Shown piece after piece: positions 21,290 through 31,660 of a DNA stretch of 64,000 nt. Position 1 is the stretch's first letter. Every line of letters starts with the position of its first letter. The position numbers were made by a program, and so were the translations under genes. The DNA comes from Dicyema japonicum. Its lineage: Eukaryota > Dicyemida > Rhombozoa > Dicyemidae. The stretch is from positions 557,482 to 621,481 of the forward strand of contig RDEW01000019.1 in NCBI GenBank assembly GCA_011109175.1, given 5' to 3'. Under the pieces are notes generated by a model. That model was not told the DNA's origin. It searched no databases and saw nothing but the letters and a program-made list of their open reading frames with translations.

Positions 21290-22770
21290 TCACGTGCCTC
21301 TTCTGGAACTAAGGTAAAAATCCGCAGCCTGGAAGACAATTCAAAATATCTCGAAGGTGGATGAGAGGACACCCGGAAATGACGAATTCAGCCAAAAGGA
21401 CCTAAACGCCCTAATAAAATACTACGCGAAAATCTCTCACAAAAACCACATGAGGACTGACCCACCCAAACCGCCGCTAAGAAAACCGAAAAAGGATCAT
21501 TAACTTATTTCACGGAAAAGAAGGTAATGGCATTCCTAAGCCAAACGAAAGTAGCACATTCAGACGGAATTCCCATAATCCTTTTGAAAACCTAGAAAAT
21601 GAGGGATTTGGTACCCTGACCAAAATCTACAACTGGTCGATTAATTATAACTCAATCCAAACGATATGGAAACTTGCAAACATTCGCCCAGTATTGAAGC
21701 CAGGAAAACAGAAAGAAGACCCAACTTCCTTCAGGCCTATTTCTCTCTTATGCTCCATGTCAAAAATTCTGAAAAAGCTTATCCTCGCAAAAATCACTGA
21801 AAGGACTCCTGATAAACCATTCCAGCATGGTTTCAAAAGGATCGGTCCACAACGAGTGCCTCACATCCCTGACTAACTTTATTCGCTCTGGAATTCAGTG
21901 CAAGCCAAGACACAAGAGAACTGTGCTATGCTCATTGACGTCCACAAAGCTTTCGACTCTGTCCGAGAAGAACCTAACATAGAAAATTTACCAATCAGAT
22001 ATCCTGAAAACCTCAAACGCTGGCTGATGAACTTCCTTATCGGACGAAGAGGTAGAGTGTGCATTGTAAAATTTATTCTGTCTCCAGTTTATTCCTAAAT
22101 GGAGTACCCCAGGGCTCGTCGCTATCACCATTACTATTTCAACCTGTTTACGGCTGACATTCCGACGCCGAATGGAGAAGACGACCTGCTTCTGGATTAT
22201 GCAGACGACATCGTTTTAGCCTCATGGGATCAAAACACCCAAACAGCGACGGAAAGAATACAACACCACATAGATCGACTACTCGAGTGGTTTAATGAAA
22301 ATCGATGTCACTCAATACCGAAAAATTTGTTACAACTCTCTATACTTCGATACGCACATGAACTTTTCAAGACATGTCATCAACGTGCTGAACAAATGTG
22401 AGAAAAAAATCAACCTTCTGAAATGCCTAACAGGTCTACGGAAAATTGGACATCACCCTATACTTAAAACGCTCTACTCACAGTACATCGAACCATGCAT
22501 TCAATATGCGTGTACATCATGGGGACCACTGGCCTATCATACGAACATCCAGAAAATTACCGCAACCTAGAAAAAGGCCTTAAAGATTACGGAGAGATGG
22601 TACACAGGGGGAAACATTAAATCACCGACGCCCATGGAGAAACTAATCGAAAAAAACAAGAATAGACACCAATGCCAAAAAGAAAGTGCTCGTCCGCAAC
22701 GTACTTGTGTAGGCCTAAGGTATCAACACCGAGAAAAGATAAGAGCCTTGATCCAATTCGTCGGCATCAT
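21290..22770 (+). mobile_element. LINE-J reverse transcriptase fragment
   Basis: In order: LNALIKYYAKISHKNHMR (the linker also seen near 11310 on the minus strand), VAHSDGIPIILL, MKPGKQKEDPTSFRPISLL, MLIDVHKAFDSV, LKRWLMNFLIGRR, MEYPRARRYHHYYFNLFTAD (a frame-shifted PQGSxLSPLLFNLFTAD box), LLLDYADDIVLAS (catalytic YADD), HMNFSRHVINVLNKCEKKIN, LKTLYSQYIEPCIQYAC. This is jockey/CR1-like organisation. The endonuclease is missing and several frameshifts are present. Confidence 0.75.
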
Positions 22771-22843
22771 TTAGTTTAGTTTTTTCGGCTTAACAGTGGT
22801 CTTCGGAATTGATTTAATTTAATTCTTCTGAAACTAAGAAACG

Positions 22844-23600
22844 GTGTTTGAACATGTACGGAGAATGATTCAAGATAAATGGGAACTTGTCTATTTTTGT
22901 ACATCGGTTGATAGAAAAATACATTGTTTAATATGCAAGCAGCTTATCGCTATTTTGAAAGAATACAAACTAAAAAGGCATTACCAATCTAATCGATCAT
23001 ACAATTATTTCGAAGGTATTAAATTGCTTATAAACCAAGAAGGTCAAATACGTGTTTTAAAGCTAAATGAATTGCGAAAAGATTTGACTGCGTTACAAAA
23101 TCATTTCACAAAAAAATCACAATCGAAGTACCGCATCAGTTACTGCAAGATATGAAATCCGCAGAATGCTTGCAATGTTGGAAAATCATAATACGATGGT
23201 AATCTCATCAAGCTATATCCTGTAAAAACAGCAAAAATTATTTTTGCAGACAACGCCCACTTGTTTAAAGAAATTCTATCAACCAGAAACACTGTTGCCG
23301 AACACATTAATGAAATGTCTTTGAAACATCAATTATTTCCTGAATTGTTAAAATTCTAATATTTTTCAATTGCGATCAATGAAACAGTCGACGTTGTCGG
23401 AAATGCACAATTAGCAATCTTTGTTAATGCCTGTGATTCAGATTTAATATTTATGAAGAATTTATCGAACTGGCGCCAATTAAGATGTTACTACAAGAAA
23501 AATATCTTACTGGTATGAAAAGTTGATTGCTCATTTAATTCCTTTTAGGGTGAGCGACAAGACAGCACGTTAAACACATGTCCAGAGACTACGCATTATG
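22844..23600 (+). mobile_element. hAT transposase N-terminal remnant (BED finger)
   Basis: The first frame has CLICKQLIAILKEYKLKRHY (BED-like C..C...H spacing, as in ZBED/GTF2I-repeat hAT proteins). Later frames have FADNAHLFKEILSTRNTVAE and FSIAINETVDVVGNAQLAIF, corresponding to the conserved F..FSLALDESTDVxDTAQL region with the catalytic Asp replaced by Asn or mis-called. Broken by stops. Confidence 0.65.
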
Positions 23601-23675
23601 GAATTGATTCAACATACGGTAAACTATAGTTATAATGAGTTCTCATTCTGGATCAATGGTTAATCCACTACGCCA

Positions 23676-23762
23676 GATAAAAATCATATCCTGTATGGCT
23701 CAAAAAAACCATAAATCATATCATTTCGGATAAAAATCATATCCTGTATGGCTCAAAAAACC
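23676..23762. repeat. Short tandem duplication, 53-bp period
   Basis: The 34-base segment from 'gataaaaatcatatcctgta' to the A-run plus cc occurs at 23676-23710 and again at 23729-23762. It lies immediately left of repeat R1. Confidence 0.85.
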
Positions 23763-23763
23763 T

Positions 23764-24030
23764 GGAGGATCATCTGTTTATAGCAGCAAATATAGAGTAC
23801 GATAATTAAAAAAATAAATATAAATAGAGACTATGTAATTAATATCAATAGATATCATATTAAAATAAAATATTAAATTTTAATTATATTGTTATATAAT
23901 GAATTTTAAGCTAACGTAATACATTACATCTCATTTAATTAATAAAAATATTCGACTAGGCAAATTTCCTAAAAGAATTGGTCCAATTATTTTGTTCTTT
24001 CAATTTTTGTCTCCGCTCGTCGGGGTTCTA
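23764..24030 (+). repeat. Repeat R1, copy 1
   Basis: A ~265-bp AT-rich repeat running from 'ggatcatctgtttatagca' to 'gtctccgctcgtcggggtt'. Other copies are at 29697-29938, 36070-36339, 39672-39929 and, in part, 33604-33662. No coding potential. Similarity to the 36-kb copy continues rightward ('ttttttcagctatactt', 'caacaacta'), so R1 may be part of a larger element that includes the LINE-J RT pieces that follow. Confidence 0.75.
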
Positions 24031-24480
24031 TATTTAACAAAAAAGTAAAATGTATATATTTTTTCAGCTATACTTTTTGCTGCTTCATCACGTTGATTTC
24101 AACAACTAATTGAGAATCATTAGAACCTAAATTGATGAGTGCAGAGAAAAAGAAAGTATTCATGACCGGTATCGGTACTCTTCAAGGGACTTACTTTCGC
24201 TCATTTTTGAAATTTATTGGAAACTGTTTTCAGGATGTTTTGAAAAATTTATGTTTTGCTTCCTAAATTTAGACGATAGATTTTGTGTCTGACGATGAGG
24301 AGTTTCTTAATTCAGATGTGGATAAAGCCAAAGATATTTTGATGAGATGGTCATTGATAATTAACTAAGAAAAAACTATCTAGGAGGGTTAATGAAAAGT
24401 TAGAATCCATAAAAGCTTAAAACAGAAAACAGGGACTTTGGAGAAAACTCAAAAGTCAAATATAGAATACATGCGATCAG
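24031..24480 (+). mobile_element. Deleted LINE-J RT fragment, linked to R1
   Basis: Bases 24150-24480 match 37000-37325 almost base for base. They encode FMTGIGTPQG (an RT motif 4 like GVPQG) and a degraded segment VSDDEEFLNSDVDKAKDIL. The 36-37 kb copy has about 430 bp and about 90 bp more between R1 and this box, so the 24-kb copy is an internally deleted version. Confidence 0.65.
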
Positions 24481-25057
24481 TGAAAATATTTAAAAAAATA
24501 AAAATAATTTTTAAAAATGTTGCCATATAACATTGAAAATAGTAAAAATCGATTAAAAATGGCAAATTTAAAAGTGCATATTAGAGAATGTTTACAGTAT
24601 GTTCTTTCTCGTCACGATCTGAAATTTTTTTAGACATCAGTGACCCAATGTAGTTTATGTGTAGACACAAACATAGACATTTCTAAATTGCTGTTGGGTC
24701 CCTCAATAAGCACTGAATGATAACAGAAAATACGAAAGGCCAATTTGGATCATATAACTAGTTAGGATACTATTACCCTTTTTCGAATTTTGCTAAATGA
24801 CTTGCGAATAGAGACGCTATTGCTAGAGATTTTTCATAGAATGCTTTGGATTTCAATGTATGCTCATCTAGACCACTTCAAAAAACTGGGTATACAAATC
24901 ATAAAATGATTCTCCTCAACAAAAGCTACTTAACAACTATAAATCTCTATGTATCCGCAGTGAATGGATTGATAAGCGCCCACTTAATAAGAAAAATATT
25001 AGGAAATTTTAAAATAAGATTAATACTATAAGTTGGGTAGAGAATAGTCAAATTAGT
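24481..25057. other. 3' flank of HSDL2; no gene
   Basis: From 24788 this is the flank duplicated at 14445-14807. It contains no recognisable gene. The duplicate carries about 95 extra bases that are missing here, at the junction 'gataagcgcccacttaat'. Confidence 0.5.
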
Positions 25058-26517
25058 CTAGTTAATCATATCTTTTAACCCGTTCATTAATTGAATAATG
25101 TTTTTTGACGAAGAAAGATCCCCATCATACTTCAAATATCCAGTTGAATATGCCATAATTGGATCAAATTTCCCACTTAAGATCTTTCCGAATATTTCAG
25201 AAGATCCAATTAGCGTAGTCCACAAGATTCGTTGGTTTGAATAAACTGTGGATTGTCGGCAGAAAAATCGACAGTCCAAATTTGGTTCAAGTCTTTCAAT
25301 TAGAATTTAAAATACCAGTTATATTAATACTAAACTTTATATCGGTCCCTTTTAATTCAGGTAGAATCTTATTGAGCTTTCCAAACAATATGTCCACATA
25401 AAATGAAGAAAAATTTATTTGTCTAGAAGGATCTCCAAGAAATAGATCTTCCATTAAAGTGGGTTCTGATGAAATATTACATAAGAATGACTTTCAACAT
25501 AATTATAGACTGAAAAGTCGGTTATTCCACTCTCCCGCAACAAATCTTCATCAATGCAGAAATTCTTTGTGAAAAGTTTGCTATCCTTCTTAATAATCTC
25601 GTAAGCAGCATCGGCCATAATCTCAGGTTTTCTGGAATATGAATATATTTTATCGTCTCCGTTCATCAGCATGTCCAAGGCGGCGGTTTTAATCACTAAA
25701 ATATCAAATGACCTGTACCAGTCTTGGGCCACAATGTGTTGAAAGCAACTCCTTTATCCCTATAATCCTCAGCAAGCCCGGCAATCATCTGTGACATGGC
25801 AGCCTTACTGATCGTATAAACTAAAATAAACCATGTGTATAAACCTGGGTGATTATTAAACCAATTAATGTCGAGCGGAAGTGGGGGACTCAAATTTAAG
25901 ACATGTGGATTTGACGAATTCAGCAAATATTGAATGCAGTTTTTAATACTGTAATATTAAATATTTTGTTTTTAATAATTAATAAATTTATAAAAAAATA
26001 ATTAAATAATAAACCATAGTAATGTTCCACGAATGTTGATGTTTAGCATCAAATCTAAGTTTTTCGTCTTGAGATTTTCAATATTATTCATGGAAATTGC
26101 ACTTGCGTTGTTTATAAGAAAGTCGATGCCTCCAAATCTTTCTGCTGCAGTTTGCATGGCATTTTTAATCTTGAAAATAATAATTATGATTAAAAATAAT
26201 TTTATTTAAATATTTAAAATAATAAATATTTATAACAACCGCTTTGTCGTTGCGAATATCAAGTTCGCATGCGAATGCACTTCCTCCTTCCTTTTGAACT
26301 GAAATTGAAAAAATTCGATACTTTCTTCGACCGCGGAATAAATTGTTCCAGGTAGAGTTGGGTGAGGAGTAACTGTTTTTGCGGCAATGACAACATTCGC
26401 ACCATTTTGGGCTAGTTTATAAGCAATGGCTTTGCCAATTCCACGGCTTCCACCTGTTATAAATGCGGTCCTTCCAGCTAGTGACCTAAATATATAATCC
26501 TATTAAATAACCAACAT
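25058..26517 (-). CDS. HSDL2: HSDL2-like SDR with C-terminal SCP2 domain
   Basis: Short-chain dehydrogenase fused to a sterol-carrier-2 lipid-binding domain; the family is peroxisomal/mitochondrial and linked to fatty-acid and cholesterol handling. Minus-strand exons give [20 protein letters not shown] (TGxxxGIG NAD(P) site), [31 protein letters not shown] (NNAS), [31 protein letters not shown] (YxxxK with T-I-S), [28 protein letters not shown], then the SCP2 part [16 protein letters not shown] and [20 protein letters not shown]. Introns: 25293-25315 (23 nt), 25696-25718 (23), 25821-25844 (24), 25949-26014 (66), 26170-26239 (70), 26299-26321 (23). The ATG at 26517 is uncertain. The NESCG-TTLIG join near 25220 lacks one base, and the link between the SDR and SCP2 parts near 25480 is unresolved. 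Confidence 0.92.
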
Positions 26518-26659
26518 CAACACTTTCGGAAATTTATTTATTTAAATATTAATTTTGAATTAATTTAATTTTTGTGAACGATTTAGTTAATCTTAAAAAA
26601 TAAGTTTTAAAAAATTATATACGTAAAATTTATTAAAAATAAGTTTTAAATAATTATAT

Positions 26660-26930
26660 ACGTAAAGAGCTTCCAAAATCACGGAACGCTGGATTCCTGG
26701 AGAACTCCAACCACCATTGACTCTAGAATCCATGATAAGAATGAACCACGGAACGCGCCGTCGTGACTGCGAAGGTCCAGTCACTCGACCGATACGTGCT
26801 TTTGTGGGGACTAGGGAGGAGCATCGGGCCAAGATGAGTTCCCTGCTAGAGCGTGCTGGGATCACGTGATTAGTTAATTTTTTGTAACCGTTGTCTCTGG
26901 TGTTATTATTATTATCACGAGATTAAGACG
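26660..26930 (+). mobile_element. LINE 3' end (C-terminus and tail)
   Basis: One frame reads LTLESMIRMNHGTRRRDCEG, then GTREEHRAKMSSLLERAGIT and a stop at 26867-26869. A UTR 'gtgattagttaattttttgtaaccg' and ATT repeats follow. It is the best-preserved example of the T-R/K-E-E-x-R-A-K-M...GIT ending. It sits about 150 bp from the presumed 5' end of the HSDL2 gene. Confidence 0.65.
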
Positions 26931-26949
26931 ATTGGTCTAACTACGACCG

Positions 26950-27055
26950 GAAATACAGAACATAGTTATCATAACTGCTGTTTACTTAAATTAAGTGTGT
27001 GTCCTGCCTGAGCGTAGCTATAGCTAATATGGCTCTTCGTAAAAGTGCAGTAATC
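26950..27055 (+). repeat. Dispersed repeat G, copy 1
   Basis: Similar to 44030-44118: 'atcataactg', 'taaagtgt', 'gcgtagctatagctaatatggctcttcgtaaa' here against 'gaagcgatggctaatatggctcctcgtaaa' there. Non-coding; family unknown. Confidence 0.45.
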
Positions 27056-27119
27056 ACCATTACAACCAATGCGGTTTTCCGAAAGATTTTCCGTTATCAA
27101 TATAATAAAATCATGTAAT

Positions 27120-27770
27120 CAGCACTGTACTTGTTTTGCCGGGGGCGTCTACCAAAAGTTGTACCTAACTTAACGTTTGTTTTGGGTAGCTTTCTCGATG
27201 ATAAATGCGTTCGGATCGGAATCTCAAAACAACACAAATTGAAAGTCTGGGTGCCGCATTCTTGCCGATGTGGTGATCAGATTGACTGATTTGGCCTGCA
27301 ACTACTTATCTGCAAGAGAAGTGTGGGCAGATCTCACAGACACATGGCCCTGAACGAAGTCGTTAAACGAGCTTTTGGACGCCCTTCTAAGCTCAAACCA
27401 ACCGGTTTATAGAAAACGATCGGATGGGATGACATCTTACCTTTGAATCCTGGAAGCCTCTTGTCTACTACGTCTGCTGCACCGCTACATTCGCCCCCTA
27501 GCAGCATATATCAAAGTGCCTCTAAAGCCTGCTCTGCAACCGAGAAGGCTGAGAGATCAAAGAAAGCAAAAGACGCTGTTCTATCTGAGGATGTTTTGTT
27601 TGTTCTGCTTGCAGTTAAACATCCAGTTCCTTGTGACTTCACGTTCGAATACCTGGTTGTCAGCGAATCGGATTTCTATACGCATTGGAAATCTGCTGAC
27701 AATTTGTGCGAATCTCGTTCACAACTCTTTCCTATATCAGGTTTGTTACATTAAATTTTCAACTAAGTGG
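27120..27770 (+). mobile_element. PD-(D/E)XK-like retroelement domain (family C), copy 1
   Basis: Frames read VWVPHSCRCGDQID, GLQLLICKRSVGRSHRH, NEVVKRAFGRPSKLKPTGL, IGWDDILPL, ATEKAERSKKAKDAVLSEDV and LFVLLAVKHPVP, then SANRISIRIGNL in the next frame. The order CxCGxxxD, GxxxLxCkxxxGRxxRH, EPxGL, DGxRPDGxT, WDxTCxDT and VET is that of a widespread C-terminal domain of animal retroelement proteins. I take it to be restriction-endonuclease-like. This copy has lost the D-G-R-P-D-G part to mutation and contains frameshifts. Confidence 0.55.
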
Positions 27771-27945
27771 AATCAAGTGGAGATTAAGAGAAAAATCTCA
27801 GACATCACAAAAATATTAATGATATTAATTCATTAAAATTTAATGCAAAAATATTAAATATAAAAACAATAGTTAAAATATATAATATTTTTATAATTTA
27901 AGCGGAACGCACTTAAGTTGTAGCGGGGCGCGGTTGAGAATTACT
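27771..27945 (-). mobile_element. hAT-like terminal inverted repeat and flank
   Basis: On the minus strand the sequence from 27944 begins 'cagtaattctcaaccgcgcc', a hAT-type end (CAGTGxTTCTCAACC). A plus-strand sequence at 30153 begins 'cagtgttcctcaacgcgccc'. The two ends point away from each other, so they belong to two separate elements of one family. No transposase was recognised beside either. Confidence 0.4.
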
Positions 27946-28019
27946 GAGTTAAATGGCATAGCATTATAGTCATGCTCATAGGTTTTGACGTTTGCTAGAT
28001 TTCCTTTTCTCATTAGTTA

Positions 28020-29160
28020 AGCCAGGGATCCAAACGCCGGGTCCCTAAAATCCAGACTAACAGTTGACCCAAAAAGTCCTTTCTTGTTAATAAATTGTTC
28101 TTTTTCTATCTTCTATGCCTGAATCCAGTCGATGGAAATTTAGTGATCCCGGTTCTACTGTATCGCGTAACATAATAAATGAGGTTCATATCCTTGGAAG
28201 CAAAAAACTTCGGGAATTGTCTAAGAATTCTTTCATGATTATGATTACTGGCGTACTTCGCTCCATTCGTAGAAAATGACCATATAGTTCCCAGCGCGTC
28301 CCTAAGATCAAGGTACTCAAAAATGTAGAGGAGGATGTTTTGTGTAAAATTTCACTCCTTACACGATTTGGTTACTTTAACTCCAAGAGAGACCTAAGTT
28401 ACTTTCTATGAATAGGGTCGAGTCTTTGTCGGTCGGTTTTCGAGATTCCTCATGTTCCAGAGTTGTAAAGATCGGTTTCACCAAAGCCTCACAATTACAG
28501 GCGGAGTGATAGCAGACTGGCCGTCTTTAGATCCATCCTTTCATAAATTTTCACATGGTTGCAATTTCCTTTTCTTAATGTCTTCTAATTACCCGAAAAG
28601 CGAGCTAAGCTATATATTATTCCTCTAGTTTTCGGTACTGCGTGATTCCATCTGCTTTTCTCGACAATATCTGTTTTTGAAGTGTTCATTGAAGAGGCTA
28701 TTTGGCCAGTCGGTTTGGTACTACCTATTGGAGACATCGAAGTTCTTCATGTTATTTGAAACACAGTCGACATCATCGGCGTAAATAATTTCCATAATCG
28801 CTGTTATATTTCCGGGGATCTCGTAGAATCGATTCAAGGTATACAGTGAACAATAAGGGAGAGAGTCTTCATAAATGTGCCTAAGTGTCACAATTTTTCA
28901 CGACATACAGGTTTCTACACGCACACGGACCCGTGTTTAATTAGGGTAGCTTTATTCATGTTACGGAGTCCTAATCCAGAAAACTTTACAGCGCTTTAAT
29001 GAGTAATTCTCGACAGAGTCAAAAGCTCTGATGAGATCAACTCCAAAATAGTCTTTGAACTTCGGGATCTTTGCTGAATAGTACATGCATTTATGGCACT
29101 ATCAGACAGTCCTGAAACGCTTTGGCTTTGGGCCAATTGGAGAAGAATGTACTGAAGTTC
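28020..29160 (-). mobile_element. LINE-A reverse transcriptase fragment
   Basis: Minus-strand frames give FGVDLIRAFDSVEN (motif 3), a linker, MEIIYADDVDCVS near 28765 (catalytic YADD), SGTWGISKTDRQRLDPIHRK and TRWELYGHFLRME near 28290. This matches the order in the 6770-8262 copy. Stops and frameshifts are frequent; neither the endonuclease nor the 3' tail was found. Confidence 0.65.
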
Positions 29161-29386
29161 AGAAGACTGATATACGCCCAAAAACGTCAACAATTACCAA
29201 GCAATTGACATGAGTCGAAGGAGACTTCAGATTCTAAGCCTGATACGTATTTATTGAGGCCAAGTTGTATGCTCGTTGTAAACGTACTTTTATTGAGGAG
29301 TTACGGACGAATCAATTAATTAACCATTCTTCAAGACCCCGTACAAAGAAAATTCAGACAGTCCTGAAACGCTTTGGCTTTGGGGC
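29103..29386. repeat. 30-bp direct repeat, 252 bp apart
   Basis: 'cagacagtcctgaaacgctt' continuing 'tggctttggg' occurs at 29103-29132 and 29355-29384. The first copy lies in the LINE-A remnant; the second opens an unassigned stretch with a 78-residue frame (29265-29501). It may be a local duplication or template-switch product. Confidence 0.85.
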
Positions 29387-29696
29387 AAATAGCTATCTTG
29401 ATAGATTAAGTACGATCAAGGAACTTCCACAGGTTTTTATTATTTTTAAGCTCAGGATTATAATCTTGGTAAACCCAGCACAAACAGTCATTACTATTTA
29501 ATCCAAGGAAGAAACCCAAAGGAGAACATCTGCTTGTGCTACCAGATCCATCTTCCAATGATATTGTTAAAGGGTTCAGCTTCAGAAGATGGTGGAGAAC
29601 TAGGTCCGCCCTCTTCCAGTTTCGTCACACATTCATTCTTCGGTGAAAGAGTAATCTTCACCAGAAAATTTGATCAAGAAGAAAGTTAAAAGGAAA

Positions 29697-29938
29697 TCAT
29701 ACGATAATTAAAAAAATAAATATAAATAGAGACTATGTAATTAATATCAATAGATATCATATTAAAATAAAATATTAAACTTTAATTATATTGTTATATA
29801 ATGGATTTTAAGCTAACATAATACATTACATCTCATTTAATAAATGAATTTATTCGACTTGGCTTTTTTCCCAACCGGAATTGGTCCAATTATTTGATTC
29901 TTTTCAGTTTTTGTCTCCGCTAGTCGGGGTTTTTAATT
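29697..29938 (+). repeat. Repeat R1, copy 2 (left end missing)
   Basis: Begins at 'acgataattaaaaaaataaa' and runs to 'gtctccgctagtcggggtt'. It lacks the left ~30 bases seen in copies 1 and 3. No LINE-J sequence was recognised to its right, unlike the other copies. Confidence 0.75.
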
Positions 29939-31400
29939 TTTCAACAATCTAAAGCGCATGCCATTATTATTTTGGTTATAGTTGAATAACTGTATATAAT
30001 GATTTAAATGGAGAAAAACCTATTTGATAAATATCATTATCGTGTTCTATTTGATTACATTTTTAACCTTTAAAGGAAAAATTGTCGCATGAATAAAAAC
30101 GTATATGTGTTTTATCACAATAACTTGGAAGTATGGAATTCAGAGTCTAAATCAGTGTTCCTCAACGCGCCCCCGTAGATTTTCGAATCAATTGTAGATA
30201 AATTACAATTGTCGTTTCCTACAGTAAATGTTTTACGGATTGTAAAGGATATAACAGACTCTCTGAATTGCAACCACCTGCGCCCGAAAGATTGAAAAAA
30301 TTATAAAATGATTCAATTGATGGTCTTAATGTACAAAGAACAATCAATTTTCACTTATGATAGATAATCATTGTGTGTTTTCCTACTTTTATCAACCTTG
30401 ATCGATCGGACAGTAAAACCAATGGTACTGCAATACATTGGAATAAACCATTGCAAAAAATTAATCTCTTCGGCATGAATACAGAATTTGTGGTAATCGT
30501 TTTTATAGGTTATAGCACTGGAGGCTTAGACTAATCTTAATACAAAGAATTGCGAATAAACTTAGATATGATTCGACGACAAAGTTAGACATATGATTAT
30601 AATGGAATTGATTAATGCAAGTTTAAAGAAAGTTTTGATAACTCCATTAGAAATCTGGAGAGCTGTAGTTAAAAAATTAACTAACACGAATCTTCTGGTA
30701 AATTTACTCCATTTGAGTGGATTTTTGCTACTTTATGATTTTAAAATATTAATGATTCTAACTAAAAATTACACCGTTAACTCAAAAAATCTGAATTATC
30801 CTGTACTAATTTTTATTTTAATTGATTCTAGTAAAGTTACACGTACGGTGGAGTTCACGTACGGATGACAATATTTATGAAGAGACGAATTTTTTATTGA
30901 TATATGAACGGTGACTTTTGGTAGACTCATTTGTTAGATAAATAAACTGCCAGTATCGAAGAATTGAACTAAATTATTCGAATACTAAAGTTAATTTCTA
31001 AGTTAAAAACTAAATTTTAGAAAATTAAAAAATCAATTCGTAATGATTTTCATCACTTTAGTGAAGGGTTATGATCTTGAAAAAAGTGCGACTAGATATA
31101 ACTCATAGCCTCTTTCCAAAATATCAGGATTTACTAAATAAATAATTATCTGTTGGTCTATTAGTCAATTTATCTTAATGTTGTGTTGGTCCACTATGCC
31201 ATAACTCTACCACATTTACTTTATTCTTAAAATAGATGTAATCCCTATTTTTTGTCTTAATAGACAAAATATAAAACTGACGACTTAAAATAAAGAAACA
31301 TTTGATCTACCATTTTCTGGGTTTAAATCTAGTCAGATCCAAATTTAGAAACTTGTTTTTTTCACTTTGATAGGAAAAGGAAATTAAGTTAATTATTATC
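29939..31400. other. Interval with no recognisable gene
   Basis: Contains the hAT-like end at 30153 and a 91-residue AT-rich frame (30593-30868) of no known family. Nothing else was recognised on either strand. Confidence 0.35.
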
Positions 31401-31404
31401 GAAT

Positions 31405-31660
31405 TTCCTTCTGGAGCTTGTTTGGCCGATGAGAAGACCGAGAGGGGGAAACGGGCAAAAAACGTGGTCCTACTGAAGGGTTTTGTGTTTGTTCCACTTG
31501 CCGTTGAGACGTCTATTCCCTTGTACCTTCGACGCTGGAATTCTTGAGTCGTCTAGTAAATCGGATTTCTACATGATCGGAGATCCCCATGATCACTGCT
31601 GAGTATTTCAGCTTCTCTGCTTGCCATCCTTAGTGGGAATATCCACGTGTCAGGGCGGCC
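31405..31660 (+). mobile_element. Family C retroelement domain, copy 2
   Basis: Frames read KTERGKRAKNVVLLKGFVFV and PLAVETSIP, the same segment as AERSKKAKDAVLSEDVLFVL in copy 1, here with the V-E-T residues intact. Only the central part is present, and frameshifts follow. Confidence 0.5.

Larger units (their letters stand above)
21161..23600 (+). mobile_element. hAT element interrupted by a LINE-J
   Basis: The left end 'caggggtgtcaaacatgcgg' is a typical hAT terminal inverted repeat start (CAGGGGTGTCAAAC). A BED-type hAT transposase remnant follows from 22844. Between them sits a LINE-J (21290-22770). The right terminal repeat was not found, so the right boundary is approximate. Confidence 0.55.

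Noticed and set aside
27917-30180. The two hAT-like ends at 27944 and 30153 as one transposon
   Set aside because: The ends point outward from each other, so they cannot bound a single element.
30593-30868. 91-residue AT-rich frame as a gene
   Set aside because: Low-complexity I/L/N/K composition, no splice-linked exons and no family resemblance.
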